The notes: generated by a model from the letters alone, not told the origin. Shown: positions 18,991-27,481, counted from the stretch's first letter. The stretch is DNA of 64,000 nucleotides from an uncultured Pedosphaera sp. (GCA_903918755.1 CAIXFN010000028.1:1-64000), one strand, 5' to 3'. Numbers and translations are program-made.

Positions 18991-19452
18991 ATGGCCAATA
19001 CATACACGCAAATTTACATTCAGGTCGTCTTCGCTGTTCAAGGGCGCCAAAACCTCATCGGTCCCGAACGCAAAGAAGAATTGCACAAATACATCAACGG
19101 CATAGTCACGCGTCAGGGACAAAAACTACTGGCCATACATTGCATGCCCGACCACACTCACCTTCTGATCGGAATCAGGCCCAACCTGGCGTTGTCGGAC
19201 CTGGTGGGGGACATCAAGACGGGCTCGAGCAACCACATCAATGAAAACCACTGGGTGGTGGGCCGATTCTCCTGGCAGGAAGGATTCGGCGCTTTTTCGT
19301 ATTCTCATTCGCAACTTAGTGACGTGATTCGCTACATTCAAAATCAGGTGGAGCATCATGCGCGAAAGAGTTTTCGTGAGGAATACATGGAATTTCTGAA
19401 AAAGTTCCAAGTGCCCTACCAGGATCAATATTTATTCGAGCCGGTGGATTAA
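18991..19452 (+). CDS. IS200/IS605-type Y1 transposase (TnpA-like)
   Basis: This is a 153-residue HUH single-strand DNA transposase. The HUH pair is H55 and H57 in 'MPDHTHLLIG', and the likely catalytic tyrosine is Y115 in 'VIRYIQNQVEHH'. Length and motifs fit IS200-like TnpA. There is no TnpB/IscB partner. The flanking REP-like palindromes make it either a solo IS200 element or a chromosomally domesticated, REP-associated transposase (RAYT-like). The RAYT consensus 'YIHxNP' is not present, so I favour IS200-like. The gene is intact. Confidence 0.88.
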   Translation: MANTYTQIYIQVVFAVQGRQNLIGPERKEELHKYINGIVTRQGQKLLAIHCMPDHTHLLIGIRPNLALSDLVGDIKTGSSNHINENHWVVGRFSWQEGFGAFSYSHSQLSDVIRYIQNQVEHHARKSFREEYMEFLKKFQVPYQDQYLFEPVD

Positions 19453-19471
19453 ACTCGAACCTGAAAGTGCC

Positions 19472-19536
19472 GCCCCGCTGGGGCTTGACGTTAATGTTAA
19501 ATGCGGCGAGCTATAAACATGGCGCGCCGCTGGCGC
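19472..19536 (+). repeat. REP-like palindromes downstream of the transposase
   Basis: Two short palindromes share a GCT loop: GCCCC-GCT-GGGGC (19472-19484) and GCGCC-GCT-GGCGC (19524-19536). The second is preceded by CTATAAACATGG (19511-19522), the reverse-oriented counterpart of the upstream copy at 18687-18713. Together they bracket the transposase. Confidence 0.6.
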
Positions 19537-19593
19537 TTTCACCTCTTATCCTGCAAAAAAGCCCTTGCCTAACCAAGGGGCGGAGGTACTTTC

Positions 19594-20655
19594 GTGCCAC
19601 CCATGAAACTCAATCTTGTATTGCTGAGCCTGACCCTGGCTGCCGCTCCCGCCGGGAATTTACTGGCCGCCCCGGTTCCGGCGGCGGAACAAAACGCTCC
19701 TGGCGCAAAAGCCGGAGCCACGGCGGCGATCCTGACCGCCGCAAATGCTTTTCTGGCCACTTTGGATGAAGGCCAGCGGGCCAAAGTGACGTTTGATTTT
19801 GGCGACAAGGAGCAGCGGGTCCGCTGGTCCAACCTGCCCACCACGATGGTGAAACGCCTCGGTTTGCGGATGGGCGATCTCAAGCCGGCGCAGCGGGCGG
19901 CCGTGATGGCGATCCTGCAGGCGGGGTTGAGCCCGGCGGGCTATGAAAAGGTGGAAGGGATCGTTGCGGGCGACGAGGAATTGCGCAAATCCAGCGGAGG
20001 TGGCGGCAGTCCGATGTTCGGGCAGGATGAATTTTACGTTTCCTTTGTCGGGGCGCCGTCGGCCACCAAGCCTTGGATCCTCCAATTCGGCGGCCACCAC
20101 CTGGCGTTGAACCTCACGGTCGTGGGCGAGCAGGACACGCTGACCCCGACGCTTACCGCGGTGCAGCCGGCGGTTTTCACCCTGGCGGGCAAGACGGTTC
20201 GTCCCCTGGGGCGCGAAAATGACAAGGCCTTTGCGTTGATCAATGCCCTGGATGAAGCGCAGCAGAAGCAGGCCATCCTTGGTTTTCGAATGCGCGACCT
20301 GGTGCTCGGGCCGGGACAGGACGGCCGCACCATCGCGCCGGAAGGCATCAAGGCCGCGGCGCTGACGCCGAAACAGCAGGAACAATTGCTGGACCTGGCG
20401 TCCGAGTGGGTGGGCATCATCCACGAAAGCGCCGCCACCGCCAAAATGAGCCAACTCAAGGCGGAACTCGCCGACACCTGGTTCGCGTGGGCGGGCCCCA
20501 CCGCACCCGGCAGTGCGGCGTATTTCCGGATCCAATCACCGAGCGTGTTCATTGAGTATGCCCCGCAACGGCTGGGCGACGATCCGACGAAGCACATTCA
20601 TACGATGTACCGCGACCCGCAGAACGATTACGGCAAGAAATTCCTGGGCCAATGA
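19594..20655 (+). CDS. Exported DUF3500 protein
   Basis: The signal peptide (LVLLSLTLAAAPAGNLLAAP) is followed by a DUF3500 domain. Landmarks are 'RWSNLP', 'GLRMGDLKPAQRAAVMAILQAGLS', 'GQDEFYVSFVGAPS', 'WILQFGGHHLALN' and the C-terminal 'HIHTMYRDPQNDYG'. These proteins are secreted and of unknown function; the His-rich 'GGHH' and 'KHIHT' motifs hint at metal binding. A GGAGG sits 7 bases before GTG 19594 and 16 before ATG 19603, so the GTG is the better-spaced start. The stop overlaps the EF-hand gene (ATGA), indicating a two-gene operon. Confidence 0.85.
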   Translation: MPPMKLNLVLLSLTLAAAPAGNLLAAPVPAAEQNAPGAKAGATAAILTAANAFLATLDEGQRAKVTFDFGDKEQRVRWSNLPTTMVKRLGLRMGDLKPAQRAAVMAILQAGLSPAGYEKVEGIVAGDEELRKSSGGGGSPMFGQDEFYVSFVGAPSATKPWILQFGGHHLALNLTVVGEQDTLTPTLTAVQPAVFTLAGKTVRPLGRENDKAFALINALDEAQQKQAILGFRMRDLVLGPGQDGRTIAPEGIKAAALTPKQQEQLLDLASEWVGIIHESAATAKMSQLKAELADTWFAWAGPTAPGSAAYFRIQSPSVFIEYAPQRLGDDPTKHIHTMYRDPQNDYGKKFLGQ

Positions 20656-21227
20656 AGTGTCGGTGGCTGGTGCTGACGGGTCTCCTGCTGGCGTCGGGGG
20701 CGCCCGCCCACCGGTTGGACGAGTATCTGCAGGCGGCCCGAGTTGATCTGGCCGCCGACCGGATTGATGTGGATCTGGACCTGACACCCGGTGTCGCGGT
20801 GGCCGACCGGGTCTTTAGAATGCTGGATGCCAACGGCGATGGACGCATTTCCAGAGAGGAAGCGCGGGCGTATGCCCGCCGGGTGCTGGCGGAAATCCCG
20901 ATCGAACTCGATCAGCAAGCCCACAAATTGGAGGTCTGGGATATCCATTTGCCGGCCACCAATGAATGGGGTGGCGGTTTGGGAATCATCCGGTTGGCGG
21001 CTGGTAAACGAAATTTGCACCTGGCGCCCGGAACGCATGTCCTCACGCTGACGAATCATCACCTGGCGCCGTTCAGCGCTTACCAAGTGAATGCGCTCAC
21101 CCCGCGCAATCCCGCGCTGCGAATCATCACCCAATCCCGGGACGAGAACCAGCAGGGCTACCGGCTGGAGTTTGAAATTGGGGCGCCAAAACCCGAAGCG
21201 AAAGACAAAGCGCCAACCGGAAAATGA
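20652..21227 (+). CDS. Exported EF-hand protein coupled to DUF3500
   Basis: This 191-residue protein has a signal peptide (WLVLTGLLLASGAPAH). A single canonical EF-hand loop lies at 59-70 (D59, N61, D63, R65, E70), so calcium binding is likely. The region before the loop ('HRLDEYLQAARVDL') resembles the periplasmic part of HupE/UreJ-type proteins, but no membrane domain follows. The ATG overlaps the DUF3500 stop. Co-translation suggests the two products act together in the envelope; the activity is unknown. Confidence 0.7.
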   Translation: MKCRWLVLTGLLLASGAPAHRLDEYLQAARVDLAADRIDVDLDLTPGVAVADRVFRMLDANGDGRISREEARAYARRVLAEIPIELDQQAHKLEVWDIHLPATNEWGGGLGIIRLAAGKRNLHLAPGTHVLTLTNHHLAPFSAYQVNALTPRNPALRIITQSRDENQQGYRLEFEIGAPKPEAKDKAPTGK

Positions 21228-21248
21228 TTTGGTGCGCGGCGCGTGATA

Positions 21249-21977
21249 TTAAGCCCGCCGGGCGGTATAGGCACTGAAAATTCCCAACTCGGTGGTGTGC
21301 CGGACATCGCGGAAGCCGGCATTGCCAATGGCGGCGAGAATGGCGGGCGGTGGGACGCAGGCATCAATGGTTTCCCAATAGTAGGTCATCATCTGGCGGG
21401 CCTCCCGACTGCCGGTGATCAACCAGGATAACGTGGGGAGCAGGTCGCGAAAATACAGGCGGGATAGCACGAGGGCGGTCCGGGTGCGGGGACGGCTGAT
21501 TTCGAGGATCAGGAGGCGCCCCTCGGGCCGGAGCACGCGATGATATTCCGCGAAGGTACGATCCAAATCCGCAACATGCCGCAGGGCATACCCCATGGAA
21601 AGGAAGTCGAAATTCCGATTGGGAAAGGGCAGCGCCTCGGCGTAGCCAACGTGAAATGGCACCGCCAGCGTTTTGCGCGCTTCCGCCAGCATGCTTTCCG
21701 TGGGATCCACCCCGCACACCTGCCCTTTGCCGGCGAGCACTTCCACAATGGCGCGGGTCACGGCCCCCGTCCCACAGGCCACATCCAGCGCGTTCATCCC
21801 GGGCTTCAGGCCCGCCTTTTCCACGGCCCGTTTGCGATGAAAATGGCCGGTGCCGAAAAAGCCGATCCGGCCGATGCGGTCGTAATGCGGCGCCCCCGCC
21901 GTAAATACCTCCCGCACAAATTCGCGTTTGCCGGCCTCATCCGCGTAGCGACCGGGAATGGTTTTGTGGGGGATCAT
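21249..21977 (-). CDS. UbiE/MenG-type class I SAM methyltransferase
   Basis: The SAM motif I 'ALDVACGTGAVTRAI' and 'GVDPTESMLAEAR' are present, and 'YYWETIDACVPPPAIL' with the C-terminal 'FSAYTARR' fits the quinone C-methyltransferase branch. The likely reaction is methylation of a demethylmenaquinone- or ubiquinone-type precursor. No other men/ubi gene is adjacent, so a related small-molecule methyltransferase remains possible. I chose ATG 21977 (MIPHKTIPGRY); a GTG at 22004 would add nine residues. Confidence 0.8.
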   Translation of the reverse strand: MIPHKTIPGRYADEAGKREFVREVFTAGAPHYDRIGRIGFFGTGHFHRKRAVEKAGLKPGMNALDVACGTGAVTRAIVEVLAGKGQVCGVDPTESMLAEARKTLAVPFHVGYAEALPFPNRNFDFLSMGYALRHVADLDRTFAEYHRVLRPEGRLLILEISRPRTRTALVLSRLYFRDLLPTLSWLITGSREARQMMTYYWETIDACVPPPAILAAIGNAGFRDVRHTTELGIFSAYTARRA

Positions 21978-22066
21978 GGGAGGAGGGAGGCGGATGCCAT
22001 TCACCCACCCTACCCCACGTCCACGCGAATGTCACCGGAAAGAAAATTCGCGCCGGCGGGTGCGCG

Positions 22067-22318
22067 TCAACGGGCGGGTTTTTCCCCGAGGGGGACAATC
22101 TCAAAAATGACCAAATCGCCCCAGGCCCGGGTCCAGATCTCGAACAAGGCGGGATCGTGGGTTTCCATCAATTGAAAGCAGCGGTCGCCGTCCTGCTCCA
22201 GCCAACTGTTCAGATAAACCAGTCCCGCGGGCAGCAGGCGGCCTTGCCGGTGGAAACGCTCATAAACCTGCGCCCGGCAGCCGGGGCGGAAGGTTTCGAT
22301 GACCATGTATTGGGGCAT
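22067..22318 (-). CDS. Small DUF3303-like protein
   Basis: This 83-residue soluble protein opens 'MPQYMVIETFRPG', continues with 'ERFHRQGRLLPAGLVYLNSWLE', has 'RCFQLMETHDPALF' and ends 'LVIFEIVPL'. It matches the DUF3303 small ferredoxin-like fold family in length and landmarks. ATG 22318 begins four bases after the stop of the M48 peptidase gene, so the two form an operon. Function unknown. Confidence 0.75.
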   Translation of the reverse strand: MPQYMVIETFRPGCRAQVYERFHRQGRLLPAGLVYLNSWLEQDGDRCFQLMETHDPALFEIWTRAWGDLVIFEIVPLGEKPAR

Positions 22319-22322
22319 GGAA

Positions 22323-23711
22323 TTATTTCCCATTCGGCGCGACCACGGGCGCGGAAACCGGGAATTCCGCCAAATGTTCCGCCTTCCACTTCATGGCCAT
22401 CAGGATGCGGCTCCGTCCGCTGGGATGGTCATAAAAAACGATTTCCTCCCAGGGACCCGGCGACAGTTTACGGTATTCCGCGAGCTTCAGGGCGGTGGAA
22501 GCAAAACCATCCGGCTGCCGCGCGGCGTTCAAGCCGAAGATGTCGGCCTCCGCTTCCGTGGTGCGGATGATGGAGTTGCTGATGGGGGTGGCGCAGAACA
22601 TGAACAGGCTGAGCCCGGCCGTCAAGAGCGGCAGACCGGCGAAATCATCGATGCCGCGCAAACCCCAGCGCCCGCCCCAGCGTCGGCTGGCGGCGCCATA
22701 AAACCAGTTGGCAAAAGCGAGCGCCGCGGCGAGCAGCAGCGACTGGTAAATCACCAATTTGTATACATGGTTGAGGACGTAATGCCCCAGTTCATGGCCC
22801 ATGACGGCCTGAACTTCGGCGGGAGTGCAGCGTTGGATCAGATTGTCGTTCAGGGACACCCGGATGGTGCCCCAGGCGCCGCTGACATTCGCACTGATGC
22901 GTTTCGTCTGCTTCGAGGCGTCGAATTCATAAACATTATCCGCCGGCACCCCGTTGGCCCGGGCCATGGCGAGAATGGGATCCCGGATAGCGGCCGATTC
23001 CAATCCCTTGTAGGTATTAAAAAGGGGAGCCACGAAAACCGGAGCGAGCACCACGACCAAGAAGAGCAAAAATGGCACCACCACCGCGGCCATTTGCCAC
23101 CAGCGCTGCTGGAATTTCCGCAGGGCCAAATAGAGCAGCGAACCGATCAGGCTGCTGAAGATCATGCCCACGAGCAGGCCCTTCACTTGCTCCCCGAACC
23201 ACCCACCCACGGACAAATTGGACAGTCCGAAGCGGTGCTCGCGGACGAAGCCTTCGTAATAATCGGAGGGCAAGTTCAGCACCGTGCTCACCAGGATGAA
23301 CAGGGCGACAAACACCACTCCCTGAACGTATCGGCGACGGCTGAAACGCTCGGCGAGATCGCGCAATTTGACGGTGACCTGAAAGCGCAGCAACGCCCAG
23401 GCGATGCCCAGCGAAAGCACCAGGTTCCAAACCTGCAAAATATAACCGCCCTCGAAATAGGCGTCCGATTTGGCGCGATCCGCGGCCGGCAGCGTGTTGA
23501 GCCAGGTGTCGGTCGCGGCCTGGGGATCGAATGGTTTGTCGGCGGCCGCAGCCATCAGGGTGCCGAACCCTGTCATGAATACCGCCAATACCAGCCAACG
23601 GGACCACCGACTTTGCCCCTCCACCCGGGGCGCCTCGAATCCGGTTGTTCCACACTTATGCGTTTTCACCGCGCGAGGGTAGCAAACCCGGCCCGGGTCG
23701 GGAATACTCAT
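22323..23711 (-). CDS. M48 family (Ste24-like) membrane zinc metallopeptidase
   Basis: The zinc motif HELGH ('AVMGHELGHYVLNH') with the third ligand in 'TEAEADIFGLNAA' identifies an M48A/Ste24 endopeptidase. Several membrane helices surround the catalytic site, as in Ste24/HtpX, and length (about 460) fits. It probably degrades or trims membrane or exported proteins. The start is uncertain: ATG 23711 is used, a GTG at 23669 is close to the first helix, and the frame is open to 23765. DUF3303 follows in the same operon. Confidence 0.88.
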   Translation of the reverse strand: MSIPDPGRVCYPRAVKTHKCGTTGFEAPRVEGQSRWSRWLVLAVFMTGFGTLMAAAADKPFDPQAATDTWLNTLPAADRAKSDAYFEGGYILQVWNLVLSLGIAWALLRFQVTVKLRDLAERFSRRRYVQGVVFVALFILVSTVLNLPSDYYEGFVREHRFGLSNLSVGGWFGEQVKGLLVGMIFSSLIGSLLYLALRKFQQRWWQMAAVVVPFLLFLVVVLAPVFVAPLFNTYKGLESAAIRDPILAMARANGVPADNVYEFDASKQTKRISANVSGAWGTIRVSLNDNLIQRCTPAEVQAVMGHELGHYVLNHVYKLVIYQSLLLAAALAFANWFYGAASRRWGGRWGLRGIDDFAGLPLLTAGLSLFMFCATPISNSIIRTTEAEADIFGLNAARQPDGFASTALKLAEYRKLSPGPWEEIVFYDHPSGRSRILMAMKWKAEHLAEFPVSAPVVAPNGK

Positions 23712-23765
23712 TTGCCAGTTGTTGGGAGGGACGAACCCAGCCGAAGCCGGCGAGGCCAGGTTCAC

Positions 23766-24335
23766 GCTGCCAGGTTGAAATTGGATTAACTGTCCGGAGG
23801 TTGGACTTGGCTAGCGGACGGGCGCATTTGGCGGAAGGTTGCGATGGGCGAGACGGTCAAGTTGGAGCTTCCTTACGTCAGCTGCTACAAAGTGTTGATG
23901 TGGATGCGTGTTGGATTCCTCGGACGGGTAGGCGAATTTGAAACTGGATTAACCTTGTTTAACCTGGACTCCGTCCGAGAGCGGATGGCCGGAATTCTAC
24001 AAACTGCTGCGGGCATCCGCGGAGGCCATACCCGACTATTTCGGTCGGGATTGTTGCCGGAAGGTCGCCGGGATTCCGGCTGGTTTGAGATCAAAAGCGG
24101 CGCAGATGGCGGGGTGCCGCGTGCGCTGCCGATTGCGGCAGCGGCACGCGGCACGCGGCAGGGGTCGCCGTTCGCAACCAATCCGGCGGGCGGGCGCTCC
24201 GCGATTGCCGAGGTCAAATTGAATATGTCAAAGAGCGAGCCGACCGGAGCAAGGACCCGGCTTCGCTGGCAGCTTCCGGCTTGGCCAAGGCTACGCCGGA
24301 CAGGACGCCGGCCGAAGCAGTCGCCGCTTTGATTT
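23766..24335. other. Gene-free stretch with a strong hairpin
   Basis: I see no coding sequence with family features or good composition. Open frames exist but look random. The one clear element is a hairpin: TGCCGCGTGCGCTGCC (24115-24130) pairs with 24137-24153 across a six-base loop with one bulged G, and GCACGCGGCA is repeated once more at 24151-24160. There is no T tract. Confidence 0.5.
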
Positions 24336-24575
24336 TTAGCATTGGATTCGGGGTTTCGTATTCCTATGGGAGGAATTTACCCCGGGATTTTGAACGAATT
24401 TCCCATAGGCCGATGAAGGTAACCAGGATGCTCGTCGGGACGATTCCAACCCTCAGCGTCACAACCCCCTCATCATCACAGGCTTGTGAAAGCCACAAAT
24501 TGCGTTTACCGCACCACCGTTGCTTGGAGCAACCCATTGCGGCAATCAAGAACGAACCATACGCTGGTTTGACCC
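24336..24575. repeat. Diverged direct repeat, copy 1
   Basis: This 240 bp non-coding segment aligns end to end with 25531-25770. Shared blocks include GGAATTT, GGGATTTTGA, CTTGTGAAAGC and CAACCCATTGCGGCAAT. Copy 1 also has an internal inverted CCTATGGG/CCCATAGG pair. Neither copy keeps a common open frame. Confidence 0.7.
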
Positions 24576-24615
24576 GTTCACCCAAGGGGCTTGCGAAGTT
24601 CTTGGCCTGTCACTT

Positions 24616-25083
24616 CTACTGACTCAGGAGACTGACGTATTGCCGCACTTCAGACGAATCTCCCTTCCGAATCAAAGCCCGGAAACGCTCTACCAACTCG
24701 CGTGCTTTGGCCTCGTCTACCTTCTTCAGCTCGACTGTCATCGCAAACATTCTGCTTTGGGCTTCGATTGTGCCTTCCTGATAGTCCACGAACCCAGGAG
24801 GAAACAACTTCCGAAGTCCAATTGATTGACGCGAGGCTAATTTCCATTCAGCGGGCGTTTCCTTGTAACCGAGGTTTTTCAGCAACTTGGAATATTCCGT
24901 ATCCGCCATGGACTGCTGGTAAACGTGCCCAAAGCTGATCCACTCTACTTTTTCCCGACCGTTGTGTGCGTCGAAGTAACCGTAACGAGTGGCGGCAACC
25001 TGTGGAAAGGCAATGACCACCACCCCCGTCCCAAGAACAATGGCAAGGATAACCCCTGCGTTCAATTTCACGCGCTCCTTCAT
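24616..25083 (-). CDS. Small exported or membrane-anchored hypothetical protein
   Basis: This 155-residue protein has one N-terminal hydrophobic helix (AGVILAIVLGTGVVVIAFPQVAA) and a mostly helical, charged C-terminal half ('VELKKVDEAKARELVERFRALI'). No known family is recognised. Its ATG overlaps the stop of a 33-codon ORF that is a copy of the start of the gene at 27482-27808, so translation may be coupled. It lies in the AT-richer island of orphan genes and could be an orphan immunity-type protein, but that is speculative. Confidence 0.55.
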   Translation of the reverse strand: MKERVKLNAGVILAIVLGTGVVVIAFPQVAATRYGYFDAHNGREKVEWISFGHVYQQSMADTEYSKLLKNLGYKETPAEWKLASRQSIGLRKLFPPGFVDYQEGTIEAQSRMFAMTVELKKVDEAKARELVERFRALIRKGDSSEVRQYVSLLSQ

Positions 25084-25181
25084 TTGACCCCCGATTTGCA
25101 GTAGAAATATTGCTCAAGATTGACGGCAATGGAACAGGCGGACAGCCCCAATGCCAACCCGAGCGCCAATTTATATTTCAT
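25080..25181 (-). CDS. 33-codon leader-like ORF, copy of the start of the 27.5 kb gene
   Basis: The ORF reads MKYKLALGLALGLS then ACSIAVNLEQYF and stops after 33 residues, with the TGA overlapping the ATG of the next gene. The first 26 residues are nearly identical to the N-terminus of the 108-residue protein at 27482-27808. It is either a truncated paralogue (pseudogene) or a retained signal-anchor peptide coupled to the downstream gene. Confidence 0.45.
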   Translation of the reverse strand: MKYKLALGLALGLSACSIAVNLEQYFYCKSGVK

Positions 25182-25258
25182 GGAGTTGATGGCGAGGTGG
25201 TTTTGTTATTTGAATGGGAACAACATCGTTTAACACCTGATTGCGTCAAGAATTAATT
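25103..25258. repeat. Duplicated gene start and promoter region, copy 1
   Basis: About 156 bp match 27730-27886 closely, covering the leader codons and about 75 bp upstream (TTTGTTATTTGAAT, CCTGATT, CGTCAA are shared). Conservation of the upstream part suggests that a promoter was copied together with the signal-anchor sequence. Confidence 0.7.
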
Positions 25259-25370
25259 TTCGAATTTCAAATTCTTTTGAACCCTCCAGCATGTTTGGCA
25301 TTTTTTCCAAGGTGCTGCGCGACAAGCAGTGTCGGGCGGTTCGGGCAATTCAGCAATGGCAGGAGGTTGG

Positions 25371-25495
25371 CACAACACCGTTGGGGTTGAGGGAGAGTTT
25401 TATGGTTACCCGGGGTAGGCGCTCCTGCCTCGCGCTTTCGGCGCTTGAGGAATTTTTGAGGGGGTGGTGTCCTGGGGCGGCGCGCAAGCTGTTTC
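25371..25495. repeat. Composite palindromic element, deleted copy
   Basis: This copy of the element at 30472-30745 begins with CAACACC-GTT-GGGGTTG (25373-25389, one mismatch), contains the GGGGTAGGCGCTCCTGCCTC block, then lacks the right arm and closing hairpin. It resumes with TTTTTGAGGGGGTGGTG (compare TTTTTCGGGGGATGGTG at 30699). The surrounding 25182-25828 stretch has no gene. Confidence 0.65.
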
Positions 25496-25530
25496 CTTTC
25501 CAGTCGGGCGCGCCCGCTCCGGTTTGGCTA

Positions 25531-25770
25531 TTAGCATGGGATTCAGCGTTTCGTATTCCCCCGGTAGGAATTTGGCACGGGATTTTGAGCGGATTTCAAA
25601 ATGTCCGAGGAAAGTGGGCAGGAAGCTCGCCGGAACGATCCACATTCACAGTGTCACAACTCATTCGTCATCAGTGACTTGTGAAAGCTGCAAATTAAAC
25701 CCACCACACCATCAATGATTGGAACAACCCATTGCGGCAATGAAATAAAGAACCATGCTTTGGTTGGACC
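25531..25770. repeat. Diverged direct repeat, copy 2
   Basis: Partner of 24336-24575, 1195 bp away, same length and orientation. It directly follows the deleted composite palindromic element. No coding capacity is recognised. Confidence 0.7.
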
Positions 25771-25828
25771 GGTTTTCTGTCGAAACGTCTTCGAGGCTGC
25801 CGCGCTAAAACAAACAGAAATATGATTC

Positions 25829-26752
25829 TCAATTGTGGTCATGTAATAGTTTATAGCAATCTGCATAACCGAAACTCTTTGCAATAATTTCGGCAAGCAA
25901 CACTTCATCACAGAGTTTTGTCCGATCCGCTCCTTTTTTCAAAAGCCAAGTTATTATTTCCAATTGTCCAAATTTGGCGGCTACACATAGTGGCGTCATA
26001 TCAGATGTCATGTATACGTTTACATCCATACCCGTCTCAAACAACACTTGAACCGCATTCAAGCTACCATACTGAATTGCCGACTGAAGTGCGCTGAGGG
26101 ATTCCTTGCGCAATTGGGCCGGGGGAACTTCGCGAATGAGTTTACGGACATCATCTGCTTCATTCAGCATTGAAGCAATAGAAAGGGGCGTTAAGGTTTT
26201 AAAATGTCTATTCTGAGTAATCTTTCGGAGAATCTGGCGATCAGGGGCGGCGTAACGCAGGATTGAATCACCGGTAAGATTGCGAGATTCAATTTCCTCG
26301 GTGGAGACGTCAGGTAGTAATCTATCGATGTTGTCATAATCGCGTTCCAAAACAGCCAAACACAATGGGGTAATGCCTTGGCGATCCGCGCCAGCATTTA
26401 TGAGCAATCGAATAATCTTGGCATGACGTTCAGTTAGGGCAAAAAATAATGGAGTGTCATAAAACGATTTTATACTGTCGCTGCGAATATTTACGTCAGC
26501 TCCAGCATCGATAAGTAATTTCACGATTTCAGCATCGTTCATGTGTAGGGCTTCGAAAATAGGCCGCTCCCATTGTTCGTTGCCCTGTGCATTCGCAGTC
26601 ACGCGATTGGTAATGAGCGAGCGGAGAGACGTCACATCGTGGCTTCTTATCGCCTTTATATAGGGCGGTATTACCGTTGTCTGTGCGGTCAAGGAACGGG
26701 AAGTCAATATGGCGAATAAGATTATAAAGCAAACCAAATTGTTAAGAATCAT
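25829..26752 (-). CDS. Exported ankyrin-repeat protein
   Basis: A signal peptide (LVCFIILFAILTSRSLTAQ) precedes at least six ankyrin repeats across residues 30-300. Clear ones contain 'NDAEIVKLLIDAGADVNIR', 'HAKIIRLLINAGAD', 'GSLNAVQVLFETGMDVNVY' and 'GQLEIITWLLKKGADR'. The protein is expected to be periplasmic or surface-exposed and to bind another protein. Codon use is AT-rich compared with the flanking core genes, consistent with transfer. Ankyrin proteins are often found in toxin-immunity loci, but no toxin domain is visible here. Confidence 0.85.
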   Translation of the reverse strand: MILNNLVCFIILFAILTSRSLTAQTTVIPPYIKAIRSHDVTSLRSLITNRVTANAQGNEQWERPIFEALHMNDAEIVKLLIDAGADVNIRSDSIKSFYDTPLFFALTERHAKIIRLLINAGADRQGITPLCLAVLERDYDNIDRLLPDVSTEEIESRNLTGDSILRYAAPDRQILRKITQNRHFKTLTPLSIASMLNEADDVRKLIREVPPAQLRKESLSALQSAIQYGSLNAVQVLFETGMDVNVYMTSDMTPLCVAAKFGQLEIITWLLKKGADRTKLCDEVLLAEIIAKSFGYADCYKLLHDHN

Positions 26753-26972
26753 TTTCTGTTGCGCTTTCTATTTGAAGGACATTAAGGCTTCTGGTAAATT
26801 GGATATCCCTTAAGACAAACAACCGCGCTCGACCGCTCAAAAAAAGTTTCCCAGGCAACTGCGCGGGCTTGCAGTCTTTGGTCAAGGCAGCGCCGCGGTT
26901 CCAATCGGTTAAACTCAAGTGCATATTCGTGACGGTGATGTCGGGTGCCCAACGAGTGGAAGTTTCTGCCAT

Positions 26973-27428
26973 TCATAGTCCCGGGAGAACTTTTCCGCCA
27001 GTGCCTTCTCCAGCTGCGCAAGACCCCGCACTCGATAGGCGCGACGGGTGGGAGGCGAAAGGATTTGGTTTACCCCATATAGGCATTTTTGGTGTCGTTT
27101 TCCCCACCGTATGTCCGTAACGGTCAAGTGAACACTTGGGCCATTCGCCGACACGCCCAATGGTATAAATGCCACCTTCCGCGCAATTAGTTTTGCTACC
27201 GGAACAAAATGTTTCAATAAACGGCGATAAATCACTCCAAGAAGGAATGTCGTTAGTTGTCTTGTCTTCTTTTAGCATCCACGCCCATTTGCAAATCTGA
27301 AAATCTTGCAGAGTCCATGTGCATTCTCCCAATCGCGAAAGAGCTTTCCGTTTAGCCGGAAACAGGGCGAACACCACGAGAGGTAAAATATCCAGCGCAA
27401 ACAATAGCAAATTCAAGTCTTGGAACAT
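26973..27428 (-). CDS. Pseudopilin-like small protein, probably degenerate
   Basis: The N-terminal hydrophobic helix (LNLLLFALDILPLVVFALF) is followed by 'TTNDIPSWSDLSPFI', 'CAEGGIYTIGRVGEWPKCSL' and 'GHTV'. These resemble the C-terminal region of verrucomicrobial type II secretion-like prepilins (W-xDL-PY, C-GG-YT-G-VG-xPxCS, GH). The canonical type IV prepilin leader is absent. The last 45 residues are GC-rich and look like read-through. It is probably a decayed or truncated pseudopilin gene. Confidence 0.5.
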   Translation of the reverse strand: MFQDLNLLLFALDILPLVVFALFPAKRKALSRLGECTWTLQDFQICKWAWMLKEDKTTNDIPSWSDLSPFIETFCSGSKTNCAEGGIYTIGRVGEWPKCSLDRYGHTVGKTTPKMPIWGKPNPFASHPSRLSSAGSCAAGEGTGGKVLPGL

Positions 27429-27481
27429 CCTGAGTCTTGTGTCTATAGAACAGAAATTTACTTAAATTCAGCAATCATCAA

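Noticed and set aside
23844-24332. 162-codon plus-strand open frame
   Set aside because: No ribosome site, no domain, and the composition changes abruptly along it; it spans a hairpin.
25291-25677. 128-codon plus-strand open frame
   Set aside because: It runs through the composite palindromic element and the direct repeat, whose other copies give different frames.
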